Shown: piece by piece, positions 52,760-62,111 of the stretch
Layout of the letters: each line of letters begins with the position of its first letter
Numbering within the stretch: position 1 is the first letter of the stretch
Source of the DNA: JBMOLL01 sp049325415
GTDB lineage: Bacteria; Bacteroidota; Bacteroidia; Bacteroidales; GCA-2748055
NCBI GenBank assembly: GCA_049325415.1
Contig: JBMOLL010000072.1
Coordinates: forward strand, 1-64,000
DNA: 64,000 nt
Direction: 5' to 3'
Program-made: the position numbers and the translations under genes
The notes under the pieces: model-generated
Database searches by the model: none
Told to the model about the DNA's origin: nothing
What the model saw: only the letters and a program-made list of their open reading frames with translations

Positions 52760-55700
52760 TCAGATCCACCTTACAAGGGGGAAATCCATGCGGTGCGGGA
52801 TCAGGTCGTGTTTCGGATAAATCCGGAAACCAATATCAAACAGGCCGGTGATCCCCACCTGCTGAATAAAGGTATATTCCGCGATATTTCCTTCGGTATG
52901 AGTGCAGATGAAATCCAGCGTGCCGATCATCTTCGGATTATTTACATCGCTGCCTGAATCCACCATCACCATTTCAACGCCGATCTCCTCAGCGGTCAGA
53001 CCGTCGAGATCCAGTTTGACCTTGCCCGTATAGGTCTGTCCGACGATGAACTGTTCCCGTGAAATGTTCGGGAAATCATAATCAATCACCTGGATGTTTT
53101 TCCAGTGGGTCAGGATCCTGTTCTTCCAGTAAGCCAGTTCCTTTACCTGCTTGTAATCGTTCTCCCGGAGAAGCAGGGTACGTTCGAAAAGTTTACGGTA
53201 ATATTTCTCGCAGTAATCACGGACCATCCGGTTCATCGTAAATTCCGGCGCTACTTTGGCGATGGAGTTCTTGATCACCTTTACCCACTCGGCGGGAACA
53301 TTTGTCTTGCTCCGCTTATAAAACTTCGTGGTAATCTCATCTTCCAGCATGCTGTAAATCCGTTCGGCATCCAGCTGGTCCTGAAGATCCTGGTTATCGT
53401 AAGTCCTGTTGAGCGGCAGCGCCCAGCCTGCATTCTCACGGTATCCCTCGGCCCACCAGCCATCGAGCACACTGAAATGCAGCGTACCGTTCATAACGGC
53501 TTTCTCCCCGCTGGTCCCGGAAGCTTCGAGCGGACGCGTAGGGGTGTTAAGCCAGATATCAACACCGTGCAGGAGTTTCTTGGCCAGGTCGATGTTATAG
53601 TCTTCCAGGAAAATGATCTTGCCCAGAAACTCGGGGCGTTTGCTGAAGGAAACGATCATTTTGATCAGGTCCTGACCCGGGATATCCTTGGGATGCGCTT
53701 TGCCTGCAAAGACAAACTGAACAGGTCTTTTGGGGTTATTGACGATCTCCGACAGTCGCTGGGGATCCCTGAAAAGCAGGTGGGCCCTCTTGTAGGTGGC
53801 AAAACGCCGGGCAAAGCCAATGGTCAGGGCGTCGGGATCAAGTTTCCCGGAGATCTCAATCATCTGTCGCGGATTGTCGGTGAGGGCAATGGTCGCCCTT
53901 GATAACCTCTCCTTGATATAGCTGATAAGACTTGCCCTGCCCTCCGATTTGATCTTCCAGATTTCCTCATCGGGTACCTCATAGATTTTCTCCCAGAGGG
54001 ACCGGTCTTCCTGTTTGTTCAGAAAATCGGGATCGAGCTTGGTCTGGTAAAGCTTCCTCCAGTCAGCCGAAACCCATGTTGGCAGGTGCACTCCGTTCGT
54101 CACATAGCCGATGTGCACCTCCTCCGTCATGTAGCCCTTCCACATGGCACTGAACATATGCTTGCTAACTTCGCCGTGCAACTGGCTCACGCCGTTCACA
54201 TCCAGTGACAGGTTTACAGCCAGGCAACTCATCGAGAATTTCTCAGATTTGTTATTCGGATGCATCCTCCCCAGGTTCATCAGCTGGTTCCAGGAAATTC
54301 GCAGCCTTTCCGGATAGTGGGCAATATAGGCTCTCATCAGGTCTTCCTCGAAGTAATCGTGACCTGCAGGTACAGGTGTGTGGGTCGTAAAAAGGCTGGA
54401 GGCTCTGACAATTTCGGAAGCTTCCGGGAAGGTCATATTCCGGTCCTGAATAAACTCCCGCAGCCTTTCCAGTCCGATAAACGCTGCATGTCCTTCATTG
54501 ATATGATAGATATCGGGGTTCACGCCGATGGCACGCAGGGCCCTGATACCGCCGATACCCAGCAGAAGTTCCTGCTTGAAGCGGTTTTCGTTATCCCCGC
54601 CATACAGGAAATGCGTTACAAAACGGTCCTGTTCAATATTAGCTTCGTAATCAGCATCGAGGAGATACAGGGTAACCCGGCCCACCTCAACTTTCCAGAT
54701 CCTGGCGGTAAGAGTACGCCCGGGCAGCATCACCCATACGGTCTTCCAGGTACCGTCGTTGTCGCGGACAGGCGTCACCGGCAACCGGGAGAAATCCTGC
54801 AGGTCGCTTTGCGCCACCTGTTCTCCTGAAGAGGAAAGAACCTGCTTAAAGTAACCGTAACGATAAAGAAGTCCGATCCCTACAATATTTGAATTGTAAT
54901 CGCTCGACTCTTTAAGGTAGTCGCCGGCCAGCAGACCCAGACCCCCCGAATAGATCTTCAGGGAACTGTGCAGACCAAATTCCATGGAAAAATAGGCGAT
55001 GGTGGGCTTCTCAGGGCCGGGTTTGACACTCATGTAGTTCCTGAATTCGCCATAGACCTTTTCAAGTTTTTTCCTGAACGACTCGCTTCTTTCGAGACGA
55101 AGCAGTTTCTCGTAAGAAAGTTTGTCGAGCAGCACGATGGGGTTTCCCTCCACCTCGGCCCATAACTCCGGGTTAATGGATTCAAACAGGTCGATGGCAT
55201 CCTGGTTCCACGACCACCACAGGTTTCTTGATAGTTCCTCCAGCGGTTGCAGACTCTCGGGGATATTCTGGTGGATAAGTACCCTTCTCCAGACCGGTTG
55301 GATGTCCATGAGCAGCTGTTCGGTCTCCGGAAGTTTTTCCACCCTTTCTTTCTCAAAATAGCTCGCTGTGCGCCTTACCGATTTTTTCAGGGCAATATCA
55401 TAGGCCTGCCAGTAATAGGAGATCAGGTTATTCCAGAGAACTGTCCGACTCACCTCAAAGGCTTTCTGCCTTGCACCGTTGACCTCATCTTCACCAAGTC
55501 CGCAAAAATCCATGATGGTCTTTGCTATTTCTTCAGACACCTCCTTATCGTTGAAGTCGTCACGTGGAATCACTGTAATCCCTTTGCCGGGGTCATCGTA
55601 TTCACTGTTGACCCATAGGCCTAAGCCCGTGAGGGTTGTGGTAATGGTGGGTATACTGAAAGCCAGGCTCTCCATTGGAGTATATCCCCAGGGTTCATAA

Positions 55701-57007
55701 TAGGATGGGAAAACGGTCAGATCAAAGCCAATGAGCAGGTCATAGTACGGAATATTGAATACCCCGTCGTTCCCGTTCAGGTATGAGGGAACAAAGATCA
55801 CCTTTACCGGATCATCCGGAGTATTGTTCAGTCCGTTCTGCCTGAAACGGTTCAGTGTAGGATCATATTCGGCGTAGTGCAGGTTATGGGAAAGATAATG
55901 ATCGCCTTCCAGGTGACGTTGAGGATCAGACATTACCTCCACCAGGTCTTTCCGGGCGCCGTAATGATTGGCCGGAGCAAGGATAAAAGCGACCGCCTTG
56001 TGCCGGCAATCCTTATTCCTGTTCATCCGGCCCAGGGCATCCACGAAAAGATCAATCCCCTTGTTCCTGAATTCGTACCTGCCACTGTTGGCGATCAGCA
56101 GCGCATTGTCGGGCAGTTTTTCCCCGGTGATGGCAGAGGCTACTTCAAGCAACTTTTTCCGGGCTTCCTGCCTTTTCTGGTCAAAAGCCCCGGGTCCGGG
56201 GACAAAACTGTCGTCAAACCCGTTTGGGGTAACGATATCCACATCCTTTTCAAGGAATTGTGAACATTCTGCAGCAGTAAGATTGCTTACCGTTGTAAAT
56301 GCATCGGCCTGCTGGCCTGAGATTTTCTCCAGCGATTGTTTGGAGACAATATTAAATTCACGGGCTTTTGCATCCCCGTTAAAACCCTTCATCCCGCTGT
56401 ATAAAGGCTGGTCGTTGCCTGCAATGGCACGGCCAACGGCAGTGGAGTGGGTGGTAAAGACGGTCCCGACCTGGGGCAGGTATTTTTTCAGATAAAGCAG
56501 ACCGGCTCCGGTCATCCATTCGTGGAACTGAGCTATGATCTTCCTGTTCTCGTATTCATAAAAGCGGATAAAGCTTTCCATAGCCTTACCTGCGGCATAA
56601 CCAAACAACGTAGGTTCGACATAATCCCACTGTCCGCTGATGGAATCCAGCTTATACGTTTCCCAGAAGCTCTTGAAGATGTCATCCTTCTGCGGAATAT
56701 AGGGTGTAAAATCCACCATCACGGCCACGGGATTGCCGGAAATGTTCCACCGTCCGACCCTGACCCTGATCCCGTCCCTCGCAGCAGCCTCACGCCAATC
56801 GGCATAAAGCGCGGTATCCTCTTCGAATTCGGGATGCTTCTCCGTATCTCTCCACACGTCAGGTCCGATCAGGATGTAATTCTTGTTCAGCTCGCTCATA
56901 ACTGAGAGGGCTTTTGTGGAGACAACCGTGTGAATTCCTCCTACTTTATTACATACTTCCCAACTAACCTCAAAAAGGAGATCAGGCTTTAATACCGGGT
57001 TATTCAT
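52760..57007 (-). CDS. Glycogen synthase (GT3) - glycogen phosphorylase (GT35) fusion
   Basis: 1415 residues. Residues 1 to about 545 are a GT3 eukaryote-type glycogen synthase: SWEVCNKVGGIHTVVSTK at the N terminus and the E-x7-E pair Glu438 and Glu446 in YYEPWGYTPMES. Residues about 575-1320 are an alpha-glucan phosphorylase: NLWWSWN, YFSMEFGLHSS, HINEGHAAF, and the PLP lysine Lys1169 in EASGTSGEKA. A beta-rich end follows. One chain therefore holds a chain-building and a chain-shortening enzyme. GT3 normally uses UDP-glucose. As I recall, such fusions occur widely in Bacteroidota. Last gene of the glycogen operon, 106 bases after GH57. Confidence 0.93.
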   Translation of the reverse strand: MNNPVLKPDLLFEVSWEVCNKVGGIHTVVSTKALSVMSELNKNYILIGPDVWRDTEKHPEFEEDTALYADWREAAARDGIRVRVGRWNISGNPVAVMVDFTPYIPQKDDIFKSFWETYKLDSISGQWDYVEPTLFGYAAGKAMESFIRFYEYENRKIIAQFHEWMTGAGLLYLKKYLPQVGTVFTTHSTAVGRAIAGNDQPLYSGMKGFNGDAKAREFNIVSKQSLEKISGQQADAFTTVSNLTAAECSQFLEKDVDIVTPNGFDDSFVPGPGAFDQKRQEARKKLLEVASAITGEKLPDNALLIANSGRYEFRNKGIDLFVDALGRMNRNKDCRHKAVAFILAPANHYGARKDLVEVMSDPQRHLEGDHYLSHNLHYAEYDPTLNRFRQNGLNNTPDDPVKVIFVPSYLNGNDGVFNIPYYDLLIGFDLTVFPSYYEPWGYTPMESLAFSIPTITTTLTGLGLWVNSEYDDPGKGITVIPRDDFNDKEVSEEIAKTIMDFCGLGEDEVNGARQKAFEVSRTVLWNNLISYYWQAYDIALKKSVRRTASYFEKERVEKLPETEQLLMDIQPVWRRVLIHQNIPESLQPLEELSRNLWWSWNQDAIDLFESINPELWAEVEGNPIVLLDKLSYEKLLRLERSESFRKKLEKVYGEFRNYMSVKPGPEKPTIAYFSMEFGLHSSLKIYSGGLGLLAGDYLKESSDYNSNIVGIGLLYRYGYFKQVLSSSGEQVAQSDLQDFSRLPVTPVRDNDGTWKTVWVMLPGRTLTARIWKVEVGRVTLYLLDADYEANIEQDRFVTHFLYGGDNENRFKQELLLGIGGIRALRAIGVNPDIYHINEGHAAFIGLERLREFIQDRNMTFPEASEIVRASSLFTTHTPVPAGHDYFEEDLMRAYIAHYPERLRISWNQLMNLGRMHPNNKSEKFSMSCLAVNLSLDVNGVSQLHGEVSKHMFSAMWKGYMTEEVHIGYVTNGVHLPTWVSADWRKLYQTKLDPDFLNKQEDRSLWEKIYEVPDEEIWKIKSEGRASLISYIKERLSRATIALTDNPRQMIEISGKLDPDALTIGFARRFATYKRAHLLFRDPQRLSEIVNNPKRPVQFVFAGKAHPKDIPGQDLIKMIVSFSKRPEFLGKIIFLEDYNIDLAKKLLHGVDIWLNTPTRPLEASGTSGEKAVMNGTLHFSVLDGWWAEGYRENAGWALPLNRTYDNQDLQDQLDAERIYSMLEDEITTKFYKRSKTNVPAEWVKVIKNSIAKVAPEFTMNRMVRDYCEKYYRKLFERTLLLRENDYKQVKELAYWKNRILTHWKNIQVIDYDFPNISREQFIVGQTYTGKVKLDLDGLTAEEIGVEMVMVDSGSDVNNPKMIGTLDFICTHTEGNIAEYTFIQQVGITGLFDIGFRIYPKHDLIPHRMDFPLVRWI

Positions 57008-57051
57008 CTTACTTGTTTTTTGTTTAGCGATGACAACTGTTCAAACTCTTC

Positions 57052-57093
57052 CCGGCCTTCACCTGTTTTGCGCAAGCGATGGCCGGTAACAGG
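57052..57093 (-). promoter_or_regulatory. Possible pseudoknot in the leader of the fusion gene
   Basis: In the transcript, CCTGTT and CCGGCC are followed by AACAGG and GGCCGG in that order, so two 6-base stems interlock (57088-57093 with 57062-57067; 57081-57086 with 57052-57057). An inner TTGCGCAA can also fold. It lies 45-86 bases before the start codon of the synthase-phosphorylase gene and may affect its translation. The stems are short, so chance is possible. Confidence 0.3.
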
Positions 57094-57113
57094 AATAGTG
57101 CTGATCCGGCAGG

Positions 57114-58607
57114 CTATTTCTTTTTAGTACCTGCCTTTTTCGGCGCTTTGGCTTCTTTCTTTGCCGTGCTTGTTTTTTTTACTACTTTTTTCACAGTACC
57201 GGGTAACGGCTTTTCTTTAGCAGCAACTTTGGCAGAAGTTTTCTTCGGAGCAACTGCCGGAGTCTTTTCCTGAACCACTTCTCCAGTGGTTGCGGGTATA
57301 GCTGTCTTTCTTCCCCTCGACCTGGAAAACCGTTCGATCTGTTCTTCGTACTTTTTAATCAGGGAATCCTTCTCCTTTATGATCTTGCTAAGACGCGCAA
57401 CATCATCGGTCATTTCCCCGGATACAGCCGCATTCACCCTGATCTCGAAATCACTCAGGATATTCATGTAATTGATAAATGCGTCATAGGGGCCGTTATA
57501 GGGATTGAAGTAGGAATGCACCTCCCCGTCGGAGAAAAATTTTGTTGACATGTAGTAGAAGTGATCGCTCACCTGAAGATACCTGAAATCCAGGCGGATT
57601 TCCTGGTCATTGCTCTGATAAACCTTTTCTCTCAGGGAATAAAGCTTACGGAAAGCATCCTGCTGCATCTCGTTACCCAGCCAGGCTGTCAGGTCCCTTT
57701 CCTCATCGGCCCAGGAGATCGGATAGGGAACATTGGCAGCAGACACGACCTGAAGGCTGTCAGCCACCTCGGAAGGCGTACTGAAGGTGAATTTTGTCTG
57801 CTTCAGTAATTTCCCCGGGAAAGCTTTAAGAAACTCAAAGATTCCGGTCTCAGCCCACTGGTGCTCACCAAAGGTTTCATAGTCCATGAAAAGATTGATC
57901 ACCTCCTCATTTTCCGGCATTTTATTCAGCCATTTCACATATTTCTCCGCCGTCAGCGGGTACTGGTCCCAGGAACGGTTGGAGAAGCGGAACGCGATAT
58001 CGTCACTGAGCTTGTAATTCTTCAGCAGAAGCTTCATCTTGGGATTTAAGGCGTTGCAATAAAGGTAATTCGGGCTCTTCCATCCGAGGATATGTTTGGC
58101 ACCTTCCGTCAGCATGGCCTTAAAACCCATGTTGTAAACCCTCGCCCCGATCTCATCGGAATATATCAGCTCGGTATTCCGGAAAACCTGGGGCTCAACG
58201 CCGAACAGCTCTTTGATTTTCTCACGGTGCTCACCCACCTGCCTTTCAAATTCATCGCTCTTGTCAAGGGAGGCCAGGGAATGGGCATAGGATTCCGAAA
58301 GGAATTCCACATTTCCCGTTTCAGCCAGTCGCCTGAAACTCTCGATCACTTCCGGGGCATAGAGGGAGAACTGGTCCAGAGCAATCCCTGAAATCGAGTA
58401 GGCTACCTTGAACTTCCCCTTGTACTTTTGCAACAGTTCCAGGATTAAAGCATTGGCAGGCAGATAGCATTTATCGGCAACTTTCCGGAGTATGCTTTCA
58501 TTGGAATAATCGTCGTAGTAATAATGATCATTCCCGATATCAAAAAACCGATAACGTCTGAACCTGAATGGCTGGTGTACCTGGAAATATAAACAGACTG
58601 TTCTCAT
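57114..58607 (-). CDS. GH57 alpha-glucan hydrolase/transferase with Lys-rich tail
   Basis: 497 residues. The family 57 motifs are clear: YFQVHQPFRFRRY at the N terminus, nucleophile Glu146 in FRNTELIYSD and acid/base Asp242 in LFMDYETFGEHQ. GH57 includes alpha-amylase, 4-alpha-glucanotransferase and branching enzyme; cytoplasmic location and the glycogen operon suggest maltodextrin processing. After about residue 400 come a predicted coiled coil and a Lys/Ala/Thr/Pro-rich tail (about 430-497, ending KKAGTKKK), not part of the family core. It lies 17 bases after the GT4 gene. Confidence 0.9.
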   Translation of the reverse strand: MRTVCLYFQVHQPFRFRRYRFFDIGNDHYYYDDYSNESILRKVADKCYLPANALILELLQKYKGKFKVAYSISGIALDQFSLYAPEVIESFRRLAETGNVEFLSESYAHSLASLDKSDEFERQVGEHREKIKELFGVEPQVFRNTELIYSDEIGARVYNMGFKAMLTEGAKHILGWKSPNYLYCNALNPKMKLLLKNYKLSDDIAFRFSNRSWDQYPLTAEKYVKWLNKMPENEEVINLFMDYETFGEHQWAETGIFEFLKAFPGKLLKQTKFTFSTPSEVADSLQVVSAANVPYPISWADEERDLTAWLGNEMQQDAFRKLYSLREKVYQSNDQEIRLDFRYLQVSDHFYYMSTKFFSDGEVHSYFNPYNGPYDAFINYMNILSDFEIRVNAAVSGEMTDDVARLSKIIKEKDSLIKKYEEQIERFSRSRGRKTAIPATTGEVVQEKTPAVAPKKTSAKVAAKEKPLPGTVKKVVKKTSTAKKEAKAPKKAGTKKK

Positions 58608-58624
58608 GGCTTAAGGAGCTTTGA

Positions 58625-59911
58625 TTATTGTTTTACTGATTTATATACCTCGTAGACTTTTCTTGCAGAGTTTTCCCACTTCATATTGTCAACCTCTTCC
58701 TTGCCGAATTTTTTAAACATGGATGACAGGGCCGGATAATTGAGCAGGCCATAAATGGCATCCGCCATGGCATCGACATCCCAGAAATCGACTTTCAGGG
58801 CGTACTTCAGCACTTCGGCCACACCCGACTGATGGGAGATGATTACCGGCACGTTCGACTGCATGGCTTCGAGGGGTGATATTCCGAAAGGTTCGGATAC
58901 GGATGGCATCACATAAACATCACTGATGGAAAACATCCGGAATACATCATCTCCTTTCAGGAAGCCCGTGAAATGGAAACGGTCGGTGATACCCAGGCCT
59001 GCGGTCCACGAAATCATTTTCTCCAGCAGTTCGCCGCTTCCGGCCATTACGAAACGGACATTATCCATTTTCTGAAGAACCTTATAAGCAGCCTGGATAA
59101 AATACTCCGGTCCTTTCTGAAGGGTGATGCGGCCCAGAAAGGTCACCACCTTGTCGTTGATCCCCCTTTTGAGAATATTTTTTTCCTGGTCGGGCAAAGG
59201 TTCCACTGCGTTGTAAACCGTCACCACCTTTTCAGGGTTGATACCGTACTTTTCAATGATGGTGTTCCGGGTGAGGTTGCTGACAGCGATGATCCGGTCG
59301 GCCACCTCCATCCCTTTCTTTTCGATCTCGAAAACAGTCGGATTTACGCTCCCCCCGCTGCGGTCAAAATCCGTTGCATGAACATGGATCACCAGGGGTT
59401 TCCCCGAAATAGCCTTGGCGGCTATCCCGGCAGGGAAAGTGAGCCAGTCGTGTGCATGGATCACTTCAAAACTGTTGGTGGCTGCAATACTCGCCGCAAC
59501 AATGGCGTAATCGGAGATCTCCTGATAAAGGTCCTTTCCGTATTTTCCCGTAAAGGTGAACTTTCCCCGGCTGCGGGTATGGATGAACTGCTTGCCGAAA
59601 TTCTCGGTGAGGTTAACCAGTTCATCGTATTCTTCAGGTGAGGTGTAGGGAACAAGCTGAGAGTTGACTTCAATATAGGAAATCTCCTTCATGAAAGCCT
59701 CATAACGAACTTTCCGGTAATCGACCGACACATCGCCGGCACCGATGATCCTCATCTTGCTCTGGTCCTCATCCCCGTATGCCTTGGGAACTACAAAGAG
59801 GATATCCATTCCCCTGATTGTTGTGAGGCCCTTGGTTAGACCGTAACAGGCGGTACCCAATCCCCCCGAGATATGTGGCGGGAACTCCCACCCGAACATA
59901 AGCACTCTCAT
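58625..59911 (-). CDS. GT4 glycosyltransferase of the glycogen operon
   Basis: 428 residues. GT-B fold: N-terminal MFGWEFPPHISGGLGTA (the G-G-L loop), VIHAHDWLTFPAG, and the C-terminal E-x7-E site in SVSEPFGISPLEAM. GRITLQKGPEYF is the usual nucleotide-sugar segment. The start resembles bacterial glycogen/starch synthases, but the length and GT4 features fit a broader group. It may prime or extend alpha-glucans alongside the GT3 domain. It lies 11 bases after the debranching gene and 17 before GH57. Confidence 0.85.
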   Translation of the reverse strand: MRVLMFGWEFPPHISGGLGTACYGLTKGLTTIRGMDILFVVPKAYGDEDQSKMRIIGAGDVSVDYRKVRYEAFMKEISYIEVNSQLVPYTSPEEYDELVNLTENFGKQFIHTRSRGKFTFTGKYGKDLYQEISDYAIVAASIAATNSFEVIHAHDWLTFPAGIAAKAISGKPLVIHVHATDFDRSGGSVNPTVFEIEKKGMEVADRIIAVSNLTRNTIIEKYGINPEKVVTVYNAVEPLPDQEKNILKRGINDKVVTFLGRITLQKGPEYFIQAAYKVLQKMDNVRFVMAGSGELLEKMISWTAGLGITDRFHFTGFLKGDDVFRMFSISDVYVMPSVSEPFGISPLEAMQSNVPVIISHQSGVAEVLKYALKVDFWDVDAMADAIYGLLNYPALSSMFKKFGKEEVDNMKWENSARKVYEVYKSVKQ

Positions 59912-59922
59912 AGGCTATAGAA

Positions 59923-61869
59923 TTATTTCTGCTTCCTGTAATAACTGATCATTTCTTCAATCCGCAGCAGTGAGGCCACGCTCCATGCCTGGGAAATAGA
60001 TCCGCGCGGCTGATGCGGCGGGTTCCCGTCATAGATCTCCCCGATCGTTCCCACTCCGTAAAGTGAGAGATCCTCCTCAAATCCTTCAAAAAGCCTTGTA
60101 ACCAGCGGTAACGCCGATTTCTTATGAACGTTGAAATAACCTCTTACAAAATGTTCCAGCAACCAGGGCCATACCGTACCCTGATGATATGCCCTGTCGC
60201 GCGATTCCTGACTTCCCGAATAAAAGCCTTCGTACATCGGGTTCTTCGGGGAAAGGGTTCTGAGTCCGCGGGGCGTGAGCAGTTCCTTTTCCACCACATC
60301 CAGAATGGATTTCTTCATCTCCGTTGTCAGCGGACTGAATTCCATAGCCGTGGCAATAGCCATATTGGGTCGGACATCAAAGTCCCTGAAATCACCATCG
60401 GTATAATCCGCCAGGTGTCCTTTCCCGGCATCCCAGAATGTTCCGATAAAAGAGGCGGCGATCAGTTCGGGCAGATGTTTCCATTCCTTCACAAAAGCCT
60501 TGTCTTTACCTTCGGCCCATTTCAGCGACTGGCAGATGGCATTATACCACAGGGCATTCACCTCAACCGGTGAACCGCGACGCTGGGTCACAGGCTGGCC
60601 GTGTACCACCGCATCCATCCAGGTGAGTGCCTTACCGTCTTCTCCGGCATAGATCAGACCATTTTCCAGCATACGGATGTTAAACACCGTACCGTTTCTG
60701 TAGGAATTCAATACATCCTTGACTGCCTGGCCGAATTCTTTCCAGATATCGGTTTCGGGAACATATTTTTCATATTGCTGCAGCGACCACACAAACCACA
60801 TCGGGGCATCCACCGAGTTGAATGCCGGCCTTTCATCGCTGCCCATATTCGGGAAAAGACCACCCTTCATTTTCCTGATCATTGTATCAATGACAGCGCG
60901 CGCATTTTTCAGATCACCTGTAGTCATCGTCAGTCCCGGCAGGGAGATAAACGTATCCCGTCCCCATGAACCGAACCAGGGGAAACCGGCTACAATCTCC
61001 GTTTTATCATTCCGGTAACGGAGGAACTGCTGAGCGGCATTGACGAGACAGTTATGATAACTGTCTTTCGGGATCCTCTTGTTATGTTCACTGGTGAACC
61101 TCCTTTTCAGCCCGGAAGGAACGGCCTCTTTCACCGATGCCGAAAAAATGATGGTCTCCCCTTTTTCAATCGGAAGTTCAAAATACCCGGGAACATAAAG
61201 GTCTTCCTTGAAGTCATAACCCCTTCGCTGTTCCTCGCTGTATTCGATGTTGTAATACCAGTCGGGCACCGACACAAACTCCACCTCCTTGGAAAACTGC
61301 ATGTAAAGGGTCGGATAATTCTGGTAAAGCTTCGAGGCAATCCCGTTGGGAACCGTTTCGTAACGGGTGTTGGCAAAAAGATTGGCTTTGCTCAGGGCAT
61401 GGAAATTCCGGAACGCGAGAAAGGGCCTGAAGCGAAGAATGGTATCGGAATGGGCCTCTTCCAGTGTGAATTTCAAAAGGATCTGATCCTCCTTTTCCAC
61501 CAGTACGCTCTCCCTGGTCAGGACAACCCCTCCCACCCGGTAGGTAATGTGGGATACCTGCTCGGCGTCAAAATCCCTGACATACTTGTGGCCGCGGGGA
61601 ACATAGAGGTCTCCCTCGTATTTATGGATCCCGAGGTTGAATTCCTGGTTATGCTGCACAACGGTGGTATCAAGCGTGGAAAGGAGCACGTGATTGTCTC
61701 CGTCGTATTCGTCGATCGGACAGACCAGGAGTCCGTGATATTTCCGGGTGTTGCAACCTATAATGGTGGTGGATGCATAGGATCCTGCCCTGTTGGAACG
61801 GATAACCTCCCTGGAGAGTGAGTATTCCAGGTTTACCAGTTCCATCTTGTCAAACTTCAGAAAACTCAT
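59923..61869 (-). CDS. Glycogen debranching enzyme (amylo-alpha-1,6-glucosidase, GH133)
   Basis: 648 residues. The N-terminal beta domain has EVIRSNRAGSYASTTIIGCN and TRKYHGLLV, typical of archaeal/bacterial debranching proteins. The (alpha/alpha)6 barrel has FPWFGSWGRDTFISLPGL and, late, YHQGTVWPWLLEHF. The family releases glucose from alpha-1,6 stubs. No signal peptide. First gene of the operon with GT4, GH57 and the synthase-phosphorylase fusion. I found no convincing promoter in the 242-base divergent region upstream (61870-62111). Confidence 0.93.
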   Translation of the reverse strand: MSFLKFDKMELVNLEYSLSREVIRSNRAGSYASTTIIGCNTRKYHGLLVCPIDEYDGDNHVLLSTLDTTVVQHNQEFNLGIHKYEGDLYVPRGHKYVRDFDAEQVSHITYRVGGVVLTRESVLVEKEDQILLKFTLEEAHSDTILRFRPFLAFRNFHALSKANLFANTRYETVPNGIASKLYQNYPTLYMQFSKEVEFVSVPDWYYNIEYSEEQRRGYDFKEDLYVPGYFELPIEKGETIIFSASVKEAVPSGLKRRFTSEHNKRIPKDSYHNCLVNAAQQFLRYRNDKTEIVAGFPWFGSWGRDTFISLPGLTMTTGDLKNARAVIDTMIRKMKGGLFPNMGSDERPAFNSVDAPMWFVWSLQQYEKYVPETDIWKEFGQAVKDVLNSYRNGTVFNIRMLENGLIYAGEDGKALTWMDAVVHGQPVTQRRGSPVEVNALWYNAICQSLKWAEGKDKAFVKEWKHLPELIAASFIGTFWDAGKGHLADYTDGDFRDFDVRPNMAIATAMEFSPLTTEMKKSILDVVEKELLTPRGLRTLSPKNPMYEGFYSGSQESRDRAYHQGTVWPWLLEHFVRGYFNVHKKSALPLVTRLFEGFEEDLSLYGVGTIGEIYDGNPPHQPRGSISQAWSVASLLRIEEMISYYRKQK

Positions 61870-62111
61870 CGAGGAGCGTTTTAAGTGTTAGTGAAAAGAT
61901 TACAACAAAATTCAGAAAAATTGCGTTGAATAAGTTACTACAATCTGAAATTATCTGCAAAACTCTTATGGGAATCTTTAAAAACCGTCAGGCTTGCAGA
62001 TTGTTCAAACACAAAGTTCCATTTTTACAGTTAAAATGCCACTTACAGCAATAAATCGCTTTTTCTCCCTTTCGAAAAAAAAGATATCTTCGTGCCGGAA
62101 ATATACCGCTT

